Below the pieces are notes generated by a model. It was not told the DNA's origin and made no database searches. It was given only the letters and a program-made list of their open reading frames with translations. DNA of 64,000 nucleotides from Bradyrhizobium ottawaense (GTDB lineage Bacteria > Pseudomonadota > Alphaproteobacteria > Rhizobiales > Xanthobacteraceae), in NCBI RefSeq assembly GCF_002278135.3, contig NZ_CP029425.2, positions 7,416,001 through 7,480,000 of the forward strand, in the 5' to 3' direction. Position numbers and translations under genes: made by a program. Positions 1-7,701 of the stretch are shown piece by piece (positions within the stretch are counted from its first letter, which is position 1; each line of letters opens with the position of its first letter).

Positions 1-1048
1 GAATAATGTGGCCATCGAGGATGCCGCGTGATTCTTCCGCTATCGGATCACCCGTGCCGTCACCTTCGACAAGCACAGTATAGAAGGCCGTAATGGAGCC
101 ATGCTCGCCCATGCCGGCGCGCTCCAACAAGCCCGGCAACAGTGCAAAAACGGATGGCGGAAATCCGCGCCGGGTCGGCGGTTCTCCTGCGGCAAGTCCG
201 ATTTCACGCATGGCGCGGCTAAAGCGCGTCAAAGAATCCATCATCAGAACGACGCGAAGGCCCTGATCACGAAAATATTCGGCTAGCGCTGTCGCCATGT
301 GGGCGCATTGGGCCCGCTCCATCGCCGAACGGTCGGAAGTCTCCACCACAACGACGGAACGGTGAAGGGCTTCGCCAAGATGACGTTCGATGAATTCACG
401 CACCTCTCGACCGCGCTCGCCGATCAGCGCAACGATAGTGACGTCGGCCGCTGCGCCTCTTACGATTTGCGACATCAGCGTCGACTTGCCGCAACCGGCA
501 TCACCATAAATTCCGATCCGCTGACCTTCTCCGCATGTGAGAAGACCATCCAGGACACGGACGCCGAGCGGGAACGGCTGTTCAATCGCGCGCCGTTTCA
601 TCGGATTAGGCGCCCTGCCGCGCAGCGGTCTGGCTTCGCCGGCTTTTATAGGGCCCTTGCCGTCGAGCGGCCGGCCAAAACTGTCGATCACGCGGCCGAG
701 CAAATCGGGGCCGGCAGCCACTTCCTGCATTCGCCCGGTCGTCACCACCTCTGCGCGATTGGACAGCCCCACCATGTCCCCGATGGGCGTGAGTAACACC
801 CCATCCGGCAACAGACCGATTACCTCGGCCTCGAGCGACCATCCGCTGCGAGGATCCTGCAATAAGCACAGTTCTCCGACCCTGGCCTCCGGCAAGACGG
901 CGTGCAGCAGCGTGCCCACGGCCCGCGTGATCCGGCCGCGGACAGCGCGTGTATCGATGTGCTTGGCGGAAGATCTTAAGGATGAGAGTGCGGCCTTTAC
1001 GGTTCCTTCTGCGGCCGCGGCATGATGGGTCGGTCGTTGCACGGTCAC
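1..1048 (-). CDS. rhcN: T3SS ATPase RhcN (SctN), 3' end beyond the left edge
   Basis: RhcN is the cytoplasmic hexameric ATPase that unfolds substrates and strips chaperones at the base of the type III injectisome. About 349 N-terminal residues are visible. The Walker A loop GDAGCGKST lies near residues 182-190, followed by a Walker B-type [11 protein letters not shown] near 270, both typical of FliI/SctN ATPases. The start is a GTG whose last two bases overlap the TGA of nolV (GTGA), so translation is probably coupled. No ATG is available in this frame near the start. It is the last visible gene of the nolB-rhcJ-nolU-nolV-rhcN operon. Confidence 0.95.
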   Translation of the reverse strand, partial: MTVQRPTHHAAAAEGTVKAALSSLRSSAKHIDTRAVRGRITRAVGTLLHAVLPEARVGELCLLQDPRSGWSLEAEVIGLLPDGVLLTPIGDMVGLSNRAEVVTTGRMQEVAAGPDLLGRVIDSFGRPLDGKGPIKAGEARPLRGRAPNPMKRRAIEQPFPLGVRVLDGLLTCGEGQRIGIYGDAGCGKSTLMSQIVRGAAADVTIVALIGERGREVREFIERHLGEALHRSVVVVETSDRSAMERAQCAHMATALAEYFRDQGLRVVLMMDSLTRFSRAMREIGLAAGEPPTRRGFPPSVFALLPGLLERAGMGEHGSITAFYTVLVEGDGTGDPIAEESRGILDGHII

Positions 1049-1665
1049 GATTCAGCTTCCTCCGTCAAGCCAAAGCCGAGGCGCAGCGCGCGCAGCTGCG
1101 CGGCAAGCCCAAGATCGACGTTGCCGAACTCGCTCCATAAAACACATTGGTCCGCGCTCAGCGCCGGATCCGCCTCAATCCTGAGCTTCGGCCGGCCCTC
1201 AAGTCCGTCATAATCCTTGAACTCACTGGCTAGCAGGTCGGCTTTCAGTGGGGATACGTGAAGGCAGACCTCCGTGTTTTTATATCTTTGCTCGATGGCA
1301 TGACGAACGCACTGGACCAGCATCTTGCCCGAATCAAATGCGCCAAGCAGATCGCGAACGATCTCAAAGACCAGTTGCGGCAATTCCCGCTCCAGAACCG
1401 CCTTGCGTTGGGCCAGTTCACAAGTCGCCTGCGCAATCAGCCGGGCCATTTCCTCTGCGCCAGCCTTTGCACCCTCGGCGCGGCCCTGCGCACGTTCCCG
1501 CTCATAAGCCAGGCGTGCCCACCCTCGAACCCGCTGCAGATGCCGCTCGGCAGCGGCCAGCGCCTGTATGGCATCGTGCCAGATCTCAAGCTGCGCAGCT
1601 GGGATCAGCGGTCCAAGAGCCCGAATCTTCGGGGCCGCGGGTGGTGCGAGGGCATCGGCCGTCAT
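1045..1665 (-). CDS. nolV: T3SS stator protein RhcL (NolV, SctL)
   Basis: A 206-residue protein of the SctL/FliH family, the peripheral stalk that holds the SctN ATPase at the sorting platform. An Arg/Glu/Ala-rich helical segment (about residues 40-95) with [12 protein letters not shown] is followed by the conserved C-terminal domain ([13 protein letters not shown], then [13 protein letters not shown] near residue 180). Length fits rhizobial NolV. Its ATG overlaps the stop of nolU (ATGA), and its stop overlaps the GTG start of rhcN, so three genes are tightly coupled. Position between nolU and rhcN is the standard rhizobial order. Confidence 0.93.
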   Translation of the reverse strand: MTADALAPPAAPKIRALGPLIPAAQLEIWHDAIQALAAAERHLQRVRGWARLAYERERAQGRAEGAKAGAEEMARLIAQATCELAQRKAVLERELPQLVFEIVRDLLGAFDSGKMLVQCVRHAIEQRYKNTEVCLHVSPLKADLLASEFKDYDGLEGRPKLRIEADPALSADQCVLWSEFGNVDLGLAAQLRALRLGFGLTEEAES

Positions 1666-2300
1666 GCCCCAGCATCCTCAGTGCGCAAATGAGCCATGAC
1701 GAGGGAAAGCAGCGGGCCTGCTGCGCTACGGTGCTCGGCAGTTGAGCTCTCGGCGGCCGTCCCAGCGGGCAAGCGTAGAAGCACGCGGATACGAGCAAGC
1801 GATGAAGTCTCTTCGAGCCAAGCGCCGAGACAAGCATGCCCGTCATATTCGATCTGTCGGGACAATTGCTCTGGATCGGCGATCGGGGCCGTTGCGACGG
1901 CGCAGGATAAATGCCGGACTGCGAAAGCATGCGCCTCGGCACCGATCAACTCCACCAACACAGGCAGATCGTGCCTGGAGAACAGCTTGAGGATGGAGCG
2001 TGCATGCCAAATGCCGCCCGCGAGCAGCGCAGCCCGCCGCGGATCATGCCCCAGGAGAGCATCTTCGCTCCAGTCGCCGCAGCTCACCTCCCCCTTGCTG
2101 CCCAAAAGCAGTTCGGCGAGCCTTGGCTGTAGCCTGGCACTCTGCTGTAGCCGAGCCAAAGTGGAAGGTGAAAGCAGCGGGTCAAGAAGCCCGGCGAAAC
2201 GACCGGGATCGGCCGAGGCAGCAAGCTCGCGCAGCCGATCGGCTGCGAGCGTGAACGAGCGATTGGTTTTTGTGGCTGTGGTTGACATTGATGGCGGCAT
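1662..2300 (-). CDS. nolU: T3SS protein NolU
   Basis: A 212-residue protein recognised as NolU from its place between rhcJ and nolV and from conserved stretches such as HARSILKLFSRHDL and LIGAEAHAFAVRHL. The family is thought to be a sorting-platform accessory comparable to SctK, but its exact role is poorly defined. There is no signal peptide or membrane segment, so it should be cytoplasmic. A second in-frame ATG lies four codons in (MSTTATK), so the true start may be 2288. The stop overlaps the nolV start codon. Confidence 0.88.
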   Translation of the reverse strand: MPPSMSTTATKTNRSFTLAADRLRELAASADPGRFAGLLDPLLSPSTLARLQQSARLQPRLAELLLGSKGEVSCGDWSEDALLGHDPRRAALLAGGIWHARSILKLFSRHDLPVLVELIGAEAHAFAVRHLSCAVATAPIADPEQLSRQIEYDGHACLGAWLEETSSLARIRVLLRLPAGTAAESSTAEHRSAAGPLLSLVMAHLRTEDAGA

Positions 2301-2311
2301 GAGCGTCCAGA

Positions 2312-3175
2312 CTATGACGCATCAGCAATCATCTTGCCCGCCGCTTGGTCAGCAGACAGGCGCGAGCCCCTACCGAACACGCTCAGCTTACGCGATGATT
2401 TTCCAAACTGACGCATGCGCGGGCCCAGCAATACGCAAGCGACGATGCCGAATACCGCTCCGGCGCTTCCTACAGCAAGCGCAAGTAACGGCGATGAGCC
2501 GGCTCTTGCTGACTGAGCCACAGGGACTCCCGGACCGGCAGACTGCTCGACTGGAGCGCGCTCGACCGGCACGAAGACAACGGCGACCTTGTCATAGGAC
2601 AGCCCTTCAATGCTGTTTGCGACGAGCATCTTGATCTGCGGCAATAGTGCCGAAAGCCTCGCGCTGGAGCCATGTCGAATGAAGACCGATGCCGAGGATG
2701 GGGTCGCACCTTGCCGCAACAAGTCGTTCTTCGGCAGAACGACGTGAACGCGTGCTGAAAGGACGCCATCTATATCGCTGATCGTGCGCGACAATTCTTC
2801 GCTTAGAGCATAAACGTATCGTGCCCGCTCCTCGATCGGCGAGGCAACGAGGCCCGATCCCTTGAACACCTCGCCGAGATTCTTGAAGGATTGGCGCGGC
2901 AGCCCCTCAACATTGAGCAGGTCAATCGAATAAGCGAGCTGCTTTTCCTCGACCTGGATTGTGCTGGTTCCGTCCTTGGCGACAACACGGACAGCATCAA
3001 CGCCCTTGCCAAGGAGAAGCGCGAGCATCTCATTAGCCTCGCGCTCCTGAATTTTGGTGTAGAGATCGGTCTTACAGCCGATCAGCGAGAGGAGAAGGGG
3101 CATAGCAAGAAACACGCGAAGCCGTCGCCACGATTGACGGCCGCCGGAGCTCCCCCTCTTCATATCGCCAGTCAT
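2312..3175 (-). CDS. rhcJ: T3SS inner-membrane ring lipoprotein RhcJ (NolT, SctJ)
   Basis: SctJ lipoproteins form the inner-membrane ring of the injectisome. The 287-residue product has a positively charged N terminus, a hydrophobic stretch (about 20-33) and a lipobox LIGC with Cys at residue 34. The ring-building domain follows (for example LYTKIQEREANEMLALLL and DGVLSARVHVVLP). A C-terminal transmembrane helix (LLALAVGSAGAVFGIVACVLL) lies near 230-250. It sits 8 bp downstream of nolB and 11 bp upstream of nolU. All SctJ landmarks are present. Confidence 0.95.
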   Translation of the reverse strand: MTGDMKRGSSGGRQSWRRLRVFLAMPLLLSLIGCKTDLYTKIQEREANEMLALLLGKGVDAVRVVAKDGTSTIQVEEKQLAYSIDLLNVEGLPRQSFKNLGEVFKGSGLVASPIEERARYVYALSEELSRTISDIDGVLSARVHVVLPKNDLLRQGATPSSASVFIRHGSSARLSALLPQIKMLVANSIEGLSYDKVAVVFVPVERAPVEQSAGPGVPVAQSARAGSSPLLALAVGSAGAVFGIVACVLLGPRMRQFGKSSRKLSVFGRGSRLSADQAAGKMIADAS

Positions 3176-3183
3176 CAGCTTAC

Positions 3184-3696
3184 TCAGCCGGCCGATAGCA
3201 GCTTGTTTAGCGACGAGCTGACGGCGCTGGTGCCCTTGGAGACGAGGGAAACCTGAACAACGTCTTTGTAGACGTCTCGCAGATTCGTCATCATCGATTC
3301 GAAATCAGCTCCAACCGGCTTAACAGCCGCATTGGCTCCGGCGTTATCCGCCGGCAAAAGTGGCTGCGCAGCCGGCCCAGGCTGCACCCCATTTACGACA
3401 GCCGGCGCAATCGCCGGAGAAACGGCTCGACCCTGGTAGATGCCGGAAAGGGTTTGGAGGATTCGGTCGCCCGGCGGACTTGCCAGCACATTCGTGCGCT
3501 GGACCTCCAATATCGGAGGAGTCGCTGCGGGTGGATTCGCGGTCGGGAAAGGCGACCCCTGATTGGGAGCTACTTGCGCCAGGGACTGCTCGAAACGCGC
3601 CTGCTCGCCAGCAGCTGCCGGAGAGCAGGCACCGGAAAGACAACCGGCTGAACTGGGAGGGATCGGCGTTGCGCCTAACAACATGGAGTGTGTCAT
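3184..3696 (-). CDS. nolB: NolB, first gene of the T3SS operon
   Basis: A 170-residue Pro/Ala-rich protein. Its C-terminal helix (VGADFESMMTNLRDVYKDVVQVSLVSKGTSAVSSSLNKLL) is amphipathic like an inner-rod protein, so it may be the rhizobial SctI-type rod; that role is inference. Identification as NolB rests on length (NolB homologues are about 160-170 residues) and on its place immediately before rhcJ and divergent from nolW. A good tts box lies 49 bp upstream, so this is the TtsI-controlled head gene of the operon. Confidence 0.85.
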   Translation of the reverse strand: MTHSMLLGATPIPPSSAGCLSGACSPAAAGEQARFEQSLAQVAPNQGSPFPTANPPAATPPILEVQRTNVLASPPGDRILQTLSGIYQGRAVSPAIAPAVVNGVQPGPAAQPLLPADNAGANAAVKPVGADFESMMTNLRDVYKDVVQVSLVSKGTSAVSSSLNKLLSAG

Positions 3697-3744
3697 TGTG
3701 CTGGTTTGATGACCTAAGCTTTAGCCGATGAACCGATCAAGTTC

Positions 3745-3774
3745 ATAGGCTGCCGAGCTGACGAAAACCTGACG
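3745..3774 (-). promoter_or_regulatory. tts box driving nolB-rhcJ-nolU-nolV-rhcN
   Basis: Read on the minus strand, the site begins CGTCAGGTTTTCGTCAGCTC and ends GGCAGCCTATG. This matches the TtsI-binding tts box (GTCAGCTT-TCGAAAGCT followed by a C-rich tract and TA). It lies 49 bp upstream of nolB and points towards it. Confidence 0.85.
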
Positions 3775-3845
3775 GAGATCAGGTTGACTTGGTCATCTAA
3801 TGATCACGTTTGGCTTCCAAGCTGCGGCGAAACTCTAACTTCATA

Positions 3846-4559
3846 ATGAGCGGAAGGCGTCAAGGAATGCTCGCGCGGTCCACGGTGGTACATATCTTAA
3901 AAAGAATTTTTTGTGCCGGTGTTCTCATCTGTGTCGGAATTTTGCGCACGTCTGCTGCATCCCTTTCGCTGCCGCCCGCCCCTTATAGCTACACCGTTCT
4001 CGATCAGGATCTTGCTGCGGCGCTGCAGGAGTTCGGAAACAATCTCAATATCAGGGTCAATGTCAGCGCCGACGTCAGGGGCCGGATTCGTGGACGAATG
4101 CCGGACCTGCCGCCACGAGAATTCCTTGACCGTTTGACTGCTTTGTACAATCTCCAGTGGTACTATGACGGACTTGTCCTTTACATCTCCGCCGCCCAAG
4201 AGGCGCAAAGCCGGCTCATTGTATTGAACCCAATCAGCTTCGATGCGCTCAAGGCCGCGCTCGACGCGCTCAACATCTCGGATGAGCGCTATATCGTGAA
4301 ACCTGCCCCGGGAGAGGGCCTCATCCTTGCTTCTGGCCCACCCAGATTTGTTGCGCTGGTGGACCAGACCCTCAAGGGCCTTGTGGCGGAAGCGCAGGCC
4401 CGGCGCAGTCCCGCCGCCGAGAGGTCACAACACGAGTCGGTTTTGATGTTGTTTCGCGGCTCCTCGAGCACGGTCTTCCGGGACGGGCGGCCGGAAGCTT
4501 CTCCCGAAACGCCGCTTCATGGGGGCGCTGTGCGCGAAGCCGGTCCAGGCCAGAAGTGA
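3846..4559 (+). CDS. nolW: Secretin N-terminal component NolW (RhcC1)
   Basis: Rhizobial T3SS secretins are split into RhcC1 (NolW) and RhcC2. This is the NolW part, a periplasmic N0/N1-type domain without the pore-forming secretin domain. The sequence shows a hydrophobic signal region (about residues 15-37), then YTVLDQDLAAALQEFGNNLNI and LTALYNLQWYYDGLVLYISA, typical of secretin N domains. The ATG at 3846 gives 237 residues, close to the family length. An in-frame TTG at 3810 is a longer, less likely start. No good tts box precedes it. The gene is divergent from nolB. RhcC2 is not in the window. Confidence 0.9.
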   Translation: MSGRRQGMLARSTVVHILKRIFCAGVLICVGILRTSAASLSLPPAPYSYTVLDQDLAAALQEFGNNLNIRVNVSADVRGRIRGRMPDLPPREFLDRLTALYNLQWYYDGLVLYISAAQEAQSRLIVLNPISFDALKAALDALNISDERYIVKPAPGEGLILASGPPRFVALVDQTLKGLVAEAQARRSPAAERSQHESVLMLFRGSSSTVFRDGRPEASPETPLHGGAVREAGPGQK

Positions 4560-4601
4560 TGGTCGAAGATGCAAGACCGCTCCGACTGAAGTCGCATCCG
4601 A

Positions 4602-4631
4602 TCGTCAGCTTTTCGAAAGCTAAAGCCCCCA
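4602..4631 (+). promoter_or_regulatory. tts box upstream of the Pro-rich ORF at 4840
   Basis: The core TCGTCAGCTTTTCGAAAGCT followed by AAAGCCCCCAGCATGAG is a near-consensus TtsI site. It lies about 210 bp before the GTG at 4840. Confidence 0.88.
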
Positions 4632-4839
4632 GCATGAGCCTGCGAGGTCTTGACGGCTGCCCTGCTTGAGGCAGCCCGATAGATGGATAAGAGACCGGAT
4701 GCTCGAGGGAAATTGGGTAGCGCTGCCTTCACGCAGTGCGAGGCATTAAAGATCAATGTGGGCCTCCGCACGCGCGCTTCCGAGCTAGCTGAGGCTTCGC
4801 ATAGCTCAATGCGCGTCATCAGTTGGAAGGAGAAACAGG

Positions 4840-5343
4840 GTGGATTTCAATGCAGTCGCCCCGGCGAATACGAGCCCGGAGCCCGACACAGCACGGACGG
4901 CTACAGATGCAACCGAGTTCGAGCGGCAGCTCAGCGGTTCAGAGGCTCCCGCTTCGGCGCAGGGAGTCGCCCATCCAGTGCTGCAGGGCGAGGCTTATTC
5001 ACCCTATCTCGACGCGGGCCATCCCTACTCTCCATACTTGGAGACAGGACACCTCTATCCGCCTTACCCAGATTTAGCGCATCCCCTTGGGCCAGACTCG
5101 GGTTGGCAGGATAATCTATATGCCGCGCCTGCGGCCGTCGCTGCGCCAGAGCCGGACAACGGCCAGCAGCATCTCTCGCCGCAGGCCATAGCTCAGGCGA
5201 TCGAGGAACATCCCGGCTTCGATCAAGATGTGATATGGCAGACTCTGGATGTCGGCCCATCGGAAGCCGAGCCACGGCACGGTGAGCCTCAAGCGGGGAC
5301 ATCGCATGCAGGACCATCGCGCACCGCCCCTTTTTCAGGATGA
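4840..5343 (+). CDS. Candidate T3SS-secreted Pro/His/Tyr-rich protein (3' end possibly frameshifted)
   Basis: I do not recognise this 167-residue protein. It starts at a GTG preceded by AAGGAG and lies behind a strong tts box, so it is probably TtsI-controlled. The middle carries imperfect tandem units of the type PYLDAGHPYSPYLETGHLYPPY, followed by a helical segment (LSPQAIAQAIEEHPGFDQDVIWQTLD). The C terminus has an AGPSH/AGTSH-like repeat. That same repeat style continues in another reading frame (PPHAGPSHARPLQAGPPQ) to a stop at 5456-5458. The switch lies next to the homopolymer CCCCTTTTT near 5330, so the intact protein may have been about 205 residues. Function unknown; a secreted effector is inference from the promoter. 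Confidence 0.6.
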   Translation: MDFNAVAPANTSPEPDTARTATDATEFERQLSGSEAPASAQGVAHPVLQGEAYSPYLDAGHPYSPYLETGHLYPPYPDLAHPLGPDSGWQDNLYAAPAAVAAPEPDNGQQHLSPQAIAQAIEEHPGFDQDVIWQTLDVGPSEAEPRHGEPQAGTSHAGPSRTAPFSG

Positions 5344-5625
5344 GCCGCCGCACGCCGGCCCCTCGCATGCCCGGCCATTGCAGGCGGGACCGCCCCAACC
5401 TGGGTCTTCTGAAGCTCCGCCAGAAAGGACCGCGAGGCGATCCATGTCGTCGAGATGAAGGTAAGCGCGTTGCGGATCAGGATAGTCTGGGTATGACCGG
5501 CCCCCCTAAATACCTTCAACATACCGGTTGTTAGAACCAGCACAGTTCTTCGCACAAACCTCCAAACACCGGACCACCTGAGATCACTCGGGGCACGAAT
5601 CGCGGCATCAATCCGGCCTCACTCT

Positions 5626-5655
5626 TCGTCAGCTTCTTGCAAGCTGCCCCTGCTA
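5626..5655 (+). promoter_or_regulatory. tts box upstream of the 67-aa ORF at 5709
   Basis: The site reads TCGTCAGCTTCTTGCAAGCT then GCCCCTGCTA, a good match to the tts box including the trailing C-rich tract and TA. The downstream ATG is 53 bp away, the same spacing as for the nopP-like gene at 15473. Confidence 0.8.
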
Positions 5656-5708
5656 GCACGAAAGGAATAGGTCATCTCGCGGCACCGCCGCTATCTGAGT
5701 TTTATGAC

Positions 5709-5912
5709 ATGGACACAGGCGCAGCCGATATCGCAGCAACGGCGCCAGACGCTGGCACAAACACCGATAACGCCGCGAACGGCGGCGACAACTCGCACGC
5801 AGCATTGTTGCAGCGGGCCTTCGAAAAAGCTCTGGTTGCCGTCGCTACCCAGGTCATAAGCGATACCCAGTCAGACATGGATGACGCTATGAGCGAGCTA
5901 GATGATGGCTGA
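5709..5912 (+). CDS. Small acidic protein under a tts box, candidate secreted protein
   Basis: This 67-residue product is not recognised. It starts at the ATG of MDTGAADIAATAPDAG; an upstream in-frame start would lie inside the tts box and is unlikely. The N-terminal third is low-complexity, rich in Ala, Asp, Thr and Asn, like many T3SS secretion signals. A helix (HAALLQRAFEKALVAVATQVI) follows, and the end is strongly acidic (DTQSDMDDAMSELDDG). Size and composition would fit a needle-type subunit, a small effector or a chaperone. Only control by TtsI is supported by sequence. Confidence 0.6.
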   Translation: MDTGAADIAATAPDAGTNTDNAANGGDNSHAALLQRAFEKALVAVATQVISDTQSDMDDAMSELDDG

Positions 5913-6470
5913 AGGCCGGATTATCAGACGCGCACAGGGAGGACCTGACGGACGGCAAGCCGAACCGAAAACGATCGGGTGAAGCAGGCGGACTTGGCAA
6001 CAGCAGCCGCTAGACCGTCTTAGGTGATCCTCCAGGCAGGCGGTGCGGCCGTTCTGCAGGACCTCGCAACTTTCGGAAGACGCCGCAGCGACTTGCTCAT
6101 GCCGCCGTGTCACATATTCTTCGATGAGGGTTCATCAGGAGCGCTCTTTAGCCAGGGCACCAGACGTTCTAAGCGAGCCCGAGCGCTCCCCGCCGATGAA
6201 CTTCGTCATCTATTATCCTCGATTGGTTCTGCAGCCGCCCGCGAGATCGTGCGCTAGAGAGATCCTCCGAGATTTTCCGGAACATAGGCAGACTTGGCGC
6301 TCGCTGCGCCCATATCTGCAGAACTCCGGGGACCGCTACCCCTCAGCATCGAGGCATGTTGCTGCTGCCTGATCCTGAGTTATGGCGTATTTGTCGCTAC
6401 GAATTGGCGCCAAAGCTCAGACTGCCCCTATCACGCTAAGAGCTAAGATCCTCATCGAGGCCGCCGCACC
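5913..6470 (+). other. Gene-poor stretch between the tts-controlled ORF and IS630 copy 1
   Basis: Only short, mutually overlapping open frames without convincing start signals are present here. I see no recognisable domain, RNA gene or tts box. Confidence 0.5.
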
Positions 6471-6472
6471 TA

Positions 6473-7590
6473 GTACCCGGAATCAGAGCTGAGTGATACG
6501 GCGGCCTTTGAAACGGCGTTGACGGACCTTTTTCTTGGTCCAGACGAAGGGCTCGGCTCTGTCGTTGTATGCGTTGACGTAGGCATCGATGTGTTCCTGA
6601 AGCTGCTTGAGGCTCGTGAAGGAGGTGCCGCTGAGCGACTGCCCCTGCAAGATGGAAAACCATACTTCGACCTGATTGAGCCATGACGCACTTGTCGGCG
6701 TGAAATGAAATTGCACGTTGGGGTGGGCCTTGAGCCAGTCCTCGTTCTTTTTATGGGTGTTGAGGTTGTCGAGGATGACGTGAAGCTTGCGGTTCGGAAA
6801 AGCCGCGGTGACGCTGTTCATGAAATCGAGAAACTCGACGCGGCGCCGGCGTTTTGAATGGGTCGCGATGATCTTTCCGGTGGCGACTTCGAGCGCCGCA
6901 AACAATGTTGTGGTGCCATGCCGCTTGTAATCGTGGCTTTGGCCGGTCAAGGCGCGGCCATTGGGCAACTTCAGATAACCCTGCGCTCGCTCCAAAGCCT
7001 GGATCGAGGGCTTCTCGTCCACGCACAGCACAATGGCCTTCGCCGGCGGCGCGACATAGAGGCCGACAACATCGGCGGCTTTGGCCGTAAAGTTCGGGTC
7101 GTTGCTCTCGCACCAGGACTTGCGAGCCACCAGGTCAATCTTGTGGCTGCGCAGGAACCGCCAGACATATTGGACATCGACATCGCCCAGCGCCTCGGCC
7201 AGAAGGGGGCCGGTCCAGCGCGCAAACCCTTGCGGTGGCGGCTTATCCAGCAGCTTCAGAATCCGCTTGTCGGTCGTCTTCGTATAGATCGGCTGCTTGC
7301 CAGGCCGCGGCTTGTCTTGCAGCCCTTCAAGGCCATGGTCGGCATAGCGATGCCGCCAAAGGCTGACAATCCGCGGCTGGACCCCAACTTCCTTGGCGAT
7401 CGACCGGGTGCTGCGCCCATCCGCCGCCAACAGAACTATCCGCGCCCGCTTCAAATCGCGCTGCAACGTCACCGGTGAGCGACAGCACGCCTCAAGCACC
7501 TTGCGATCTTTCCTCGAAAGGTGGACTTCTCTTGCTTCGGGTATCATCCCGACCTTGAATCACGACTCACGTTCCAAGAAAAGTGGGTAC
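6473..7590 (-). mobile_element. IS630-family insertion sequence, copy 1
   Basis: An 1118-bp element with ends GTACCC...GGGTAC, flanked on both sides by TA, the target dinucleotide duplicated by IS630/Tc1-type elements. It carries one transposase gene. The transposase is identical in translation to that of the second copy at 18799-19916, which lies in the opposite orientation. Confidence 0.95.
6483..7547 (-). CDS. IS630-family transposase (copy 1)
   Basis: The 354-residue DDE transposase has an N-terminal helix-turn-helix region (LKRARIVLLAADGRSTRSIA, then VSLWRHRYADHGLEGL). The catalytic core includes IVLCVDEKPSIQAL, LHVILDNLNTHK and the final acidic residue in WLNQVEVWFSILQ, as in IS630 enzymes. 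It is full length with no visible lesion, so the element may be active. Confidence 0.96.
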   Translation of the reverse strand: MIPEAREVHLSRKDRKVLEACCRSPVTLQRDLKRARIVLLAADGRSTRSIAKEVGVQPRIVSLWRHRYADHGLEGLQDKPRPGKQPIYTKTTDKRILKLLDKPPPQGFARWTGPLLAEALGDVDVQYVWRFLRSHKIDLVARKSWCESNDPNFTAKAADVVGLYVAPPAKAIVLCVDEKPSIQALERAQGYLKLPNGRALTGQSHDYKRHGTTTLFAALEVATGKIIATHSKRRRRVEFLDFMNSVTAAFPNRKLHVILDNLNTHKKNEDWLKAHPNVQFHFTPTSASWLNQVEVWFSILQGQSLSGTSFTSLKQLQEHIDAYVNAYNDRAEPFVWTKKKVRQRRFKGRRITQL

Positions 7591-7624
7591 TAGTATCTTC
7601 ATCTCCTCACTGAACACGAAAAGC

Positions 7625-7638
7625 GGGCGCTAGCGCCC
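7625..7638 (-). terminator. Palindrome downstream of nopE1, possible terminator
   Basis: The perfect palindrome GGGCGCTAGCGCCC lies 64 bp past the nopE1 stop and is followed on the minus strand by GCTTTTCG. The loop would be very small and the T tract is short, so termination is only possible, not shown. Confidence 0.3.
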
Positions 7639-7701
7639 ACTTCAGTGACTTACCCCATAAGCTGGAACCGCTTCGCAGTACCAGCCAGACCTCAGGCCAA
7701 C

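Noticed and set aside
6858-7478. A 206-codon frame antisense to the IS630 transposase, repeated at 18911-19531
   Set aside because: It is duplicated only because the IS is duplicated; the true transposase lies on the other strand.
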